DNA from: JBFXDI01 sp050181295
GTDB lineage: Bacteria > Pseudomonadota > Alphaproteobacteria > Rhizobiales > Aestuariivirgaceae
Assembly: GCA_050181295.1 (NCBI GenBank)
Contig: JBFXDI010000189.1
Coordinates: 1-6,625 of the forward strand
Length of the DNA: 6,625 nucleotides
Direction: 5' to 3'
Below are positions 5,877-6,625 of this stretch, one piece after another (position 1 is the first letter of the stretch; each line of letters opens with the position of its first letter). The notes under the pieces are model-generated. The model made no database searches, was not told the origin of the DNA, and worked only from the letters and a program-made list of their open reading frames with translations. A program made the position numbers and the translations under genes.

Positions 5877-6625
5877 TTATTTCCGGCGCACCGCCACGTT
5901 GTCGATGAGCCGGGTCGCGCCCAGCCTGGCGGCGACGAGCAACCGGATCGGCTCGTGGGATTTCGGGGCGGGCGCCAGCGTCTCGGCGTGCCGCGCCTCC
6001 AGGTAGTCGACGGCGAAGCCCACCTTGGCGAGGGATTCCCGTGCCTTGATCAGGGCTGGCCCAATCTTGCCTCCGGCGGAGATGGCCTCCGCCACCCCCT
6101 TGAGCGCGGCATGGAGGGCGGGGGCCTTGGCCCGCTCCTCCGGCGACAGGTAGGCGTTGCGCGACGACATGGCGAGGCCGTCCTTCTCGCGCCGCGTCCG
6201 CACGGGCACAATGCGCGTCGGAATGTCGAGATCCCTGACCAGTTGCGTCACAACCTTGAGCTGCTGAAAATCCTTCTCGCCGAACATCGCGAAGTCGCAT
6301 TGCGCCTGGTTCAGGAGCTTGGTGACGACGGTCGCCACGCCGTCGAAGAAGTGCGGCCGGAACCGGTCCTCGAGCCCCGCCTTGGCCGGCCCCCCAGGCG
6401 AGACGCTCGTCGCGAAACCTTGCCCGTACATTTCCTCCGGCGCGGGCGCGAAGACGAGGTGAGCCCCGGCGCGCGCGAGCTTTTCGGCATCCCCCCGCTC
6501 GTCACGGGGATAGCGCGACAGATCCTCCGTCGGCCCGAACTGCTTGGGATTCACGAATATGGTCACAACGCAGCGGTCCGCCTTCTTAAGGCCCGCCCGC
6601 ACGAGGTCGAGGTGTCCCTCGTGCA
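5877..6625 (-). CDS. panC: Pantoate--beta-alanine ligase (pantothenate synthetase), 5' end missing
   Basis: This cytosolic enzyme joins D-pantoate and beta-alanine using ATP, through a pantoyl-adenylate, to make pantothenate, the precursor of coenzyme A. The window holds the last 248 residues and stop TAA (5879-5877); roughly 30-35 N-terminal residues lie beyond the right edge. The first visible residues, H-E-G-H-L-D-L-V, are the ATP-binding HxGH motif. Next come F-V-N-P-K-Q-F-G-P-T-E-D-L, then R-P-H-F-F-D-G-V-A-T-V-V-T-K, then F-G-E-K-D-F-Q-Q-L, and M-S-S-R-N-A-Y-L-S, the counterpart of KMSKS. All key motifs are intact, so the enzyme is probably active. A GTG at 6602 lies inside the HxGH region and is not the true start. 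The rmuC gene follows 63 bp downstream; no terminator hairpin is seen in that gap, so read-through into rmuC is possible. Confidence 0.95.
   Translation of the reverse strand, partial: HEGHLDLVRAGLKKADRCVVTIFVNPKQFGPTEDLSRYPRDERGDAEKLARAGAHLVFAPAPEEMYGQGFATSVSPGGPAKAGLEDRFRPHFFDGVATVVTKLLNQAQCDFAMFGEKDFQQLKVVTQLVRDLDIPTRIVPVRTRREKDGLAMSSRNAYLSPEERAKAPALHAALKGVAEAISAGGKIGPALIKARESLAKVGFAVDYLEARHAETLAPAPKSHEPIRLLVAARLGATRLIDNVAVRRK

Overview
The window is high-GC DNA with strong GC bias at third codon positions. It looks like ordinary chromosome from an alphaproteobacterium, most likely of the Hyphomicrobiales (Rhizobiales). Three things point there: the protein sequences, an intergenic palindrome of the attgccggg/cccggcaat type that recurs in those genomes, and a LexA box of the alphaproteobacterial form GTTC-N7-GTTC. 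No mobile element, CRISPR array, tRNA or rRNA gene is visible.

Layout, left to right. The last 50 codons of an unrecognised gene (+) end at 154 and are followed by a terminator-like hairpin (167-196). A glutathione S-transferase family gene (327-980, +) meets, tail to tail with a 23-bp overlap, a gene on the minus strand (958-2688). That gene encodes a cyclic-nucleotide-binding domain fused to a patatin/NTE-type lipase. An 88-bp divergent promoter region separates it from the gene for the carboxyltransferase (beta) subunit of methylcrotonyl-CoA carboxylase (2777-4384, +). This in turn overlaps by 11 bp, tail to tail, the minus-strand gene rmuC (4374-5813). Upstream of rmuC, 63 bp away and on the same strand, is panC (5877-6625), cut at its 5' end by the window edge.

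The genes do not form one pathway. They cover glutathione chemistry, lipid hydrolysis with a possible nucleotide sensor, leucine/isovalerate catabolism, DNA repair and pantothenate synthesis. All internal intergenic gaps are short (at most 172 bp), and both convergent pairs share their stop-codon region.

The best regulatory observation is in the panC-rmuC gap. A sigma70-like promoter (TTGCCT, 17 bp, TATGTT) is overlapped by a perfect GTTC-N7-GTTC direct repeat covering the expected transcription start, 17 bases before the rmuC ATG. This predicts that rmuC has its own SOS (LexA/RecA) promoter, separate from panC. I see no clear sign of an undescribed multi-gene system. The points worth a second look are this LexA-controlled rmuC promoter, the sensor-lipase fusion, and the carboxylase beta gene standing without its biotin-carrying partner.
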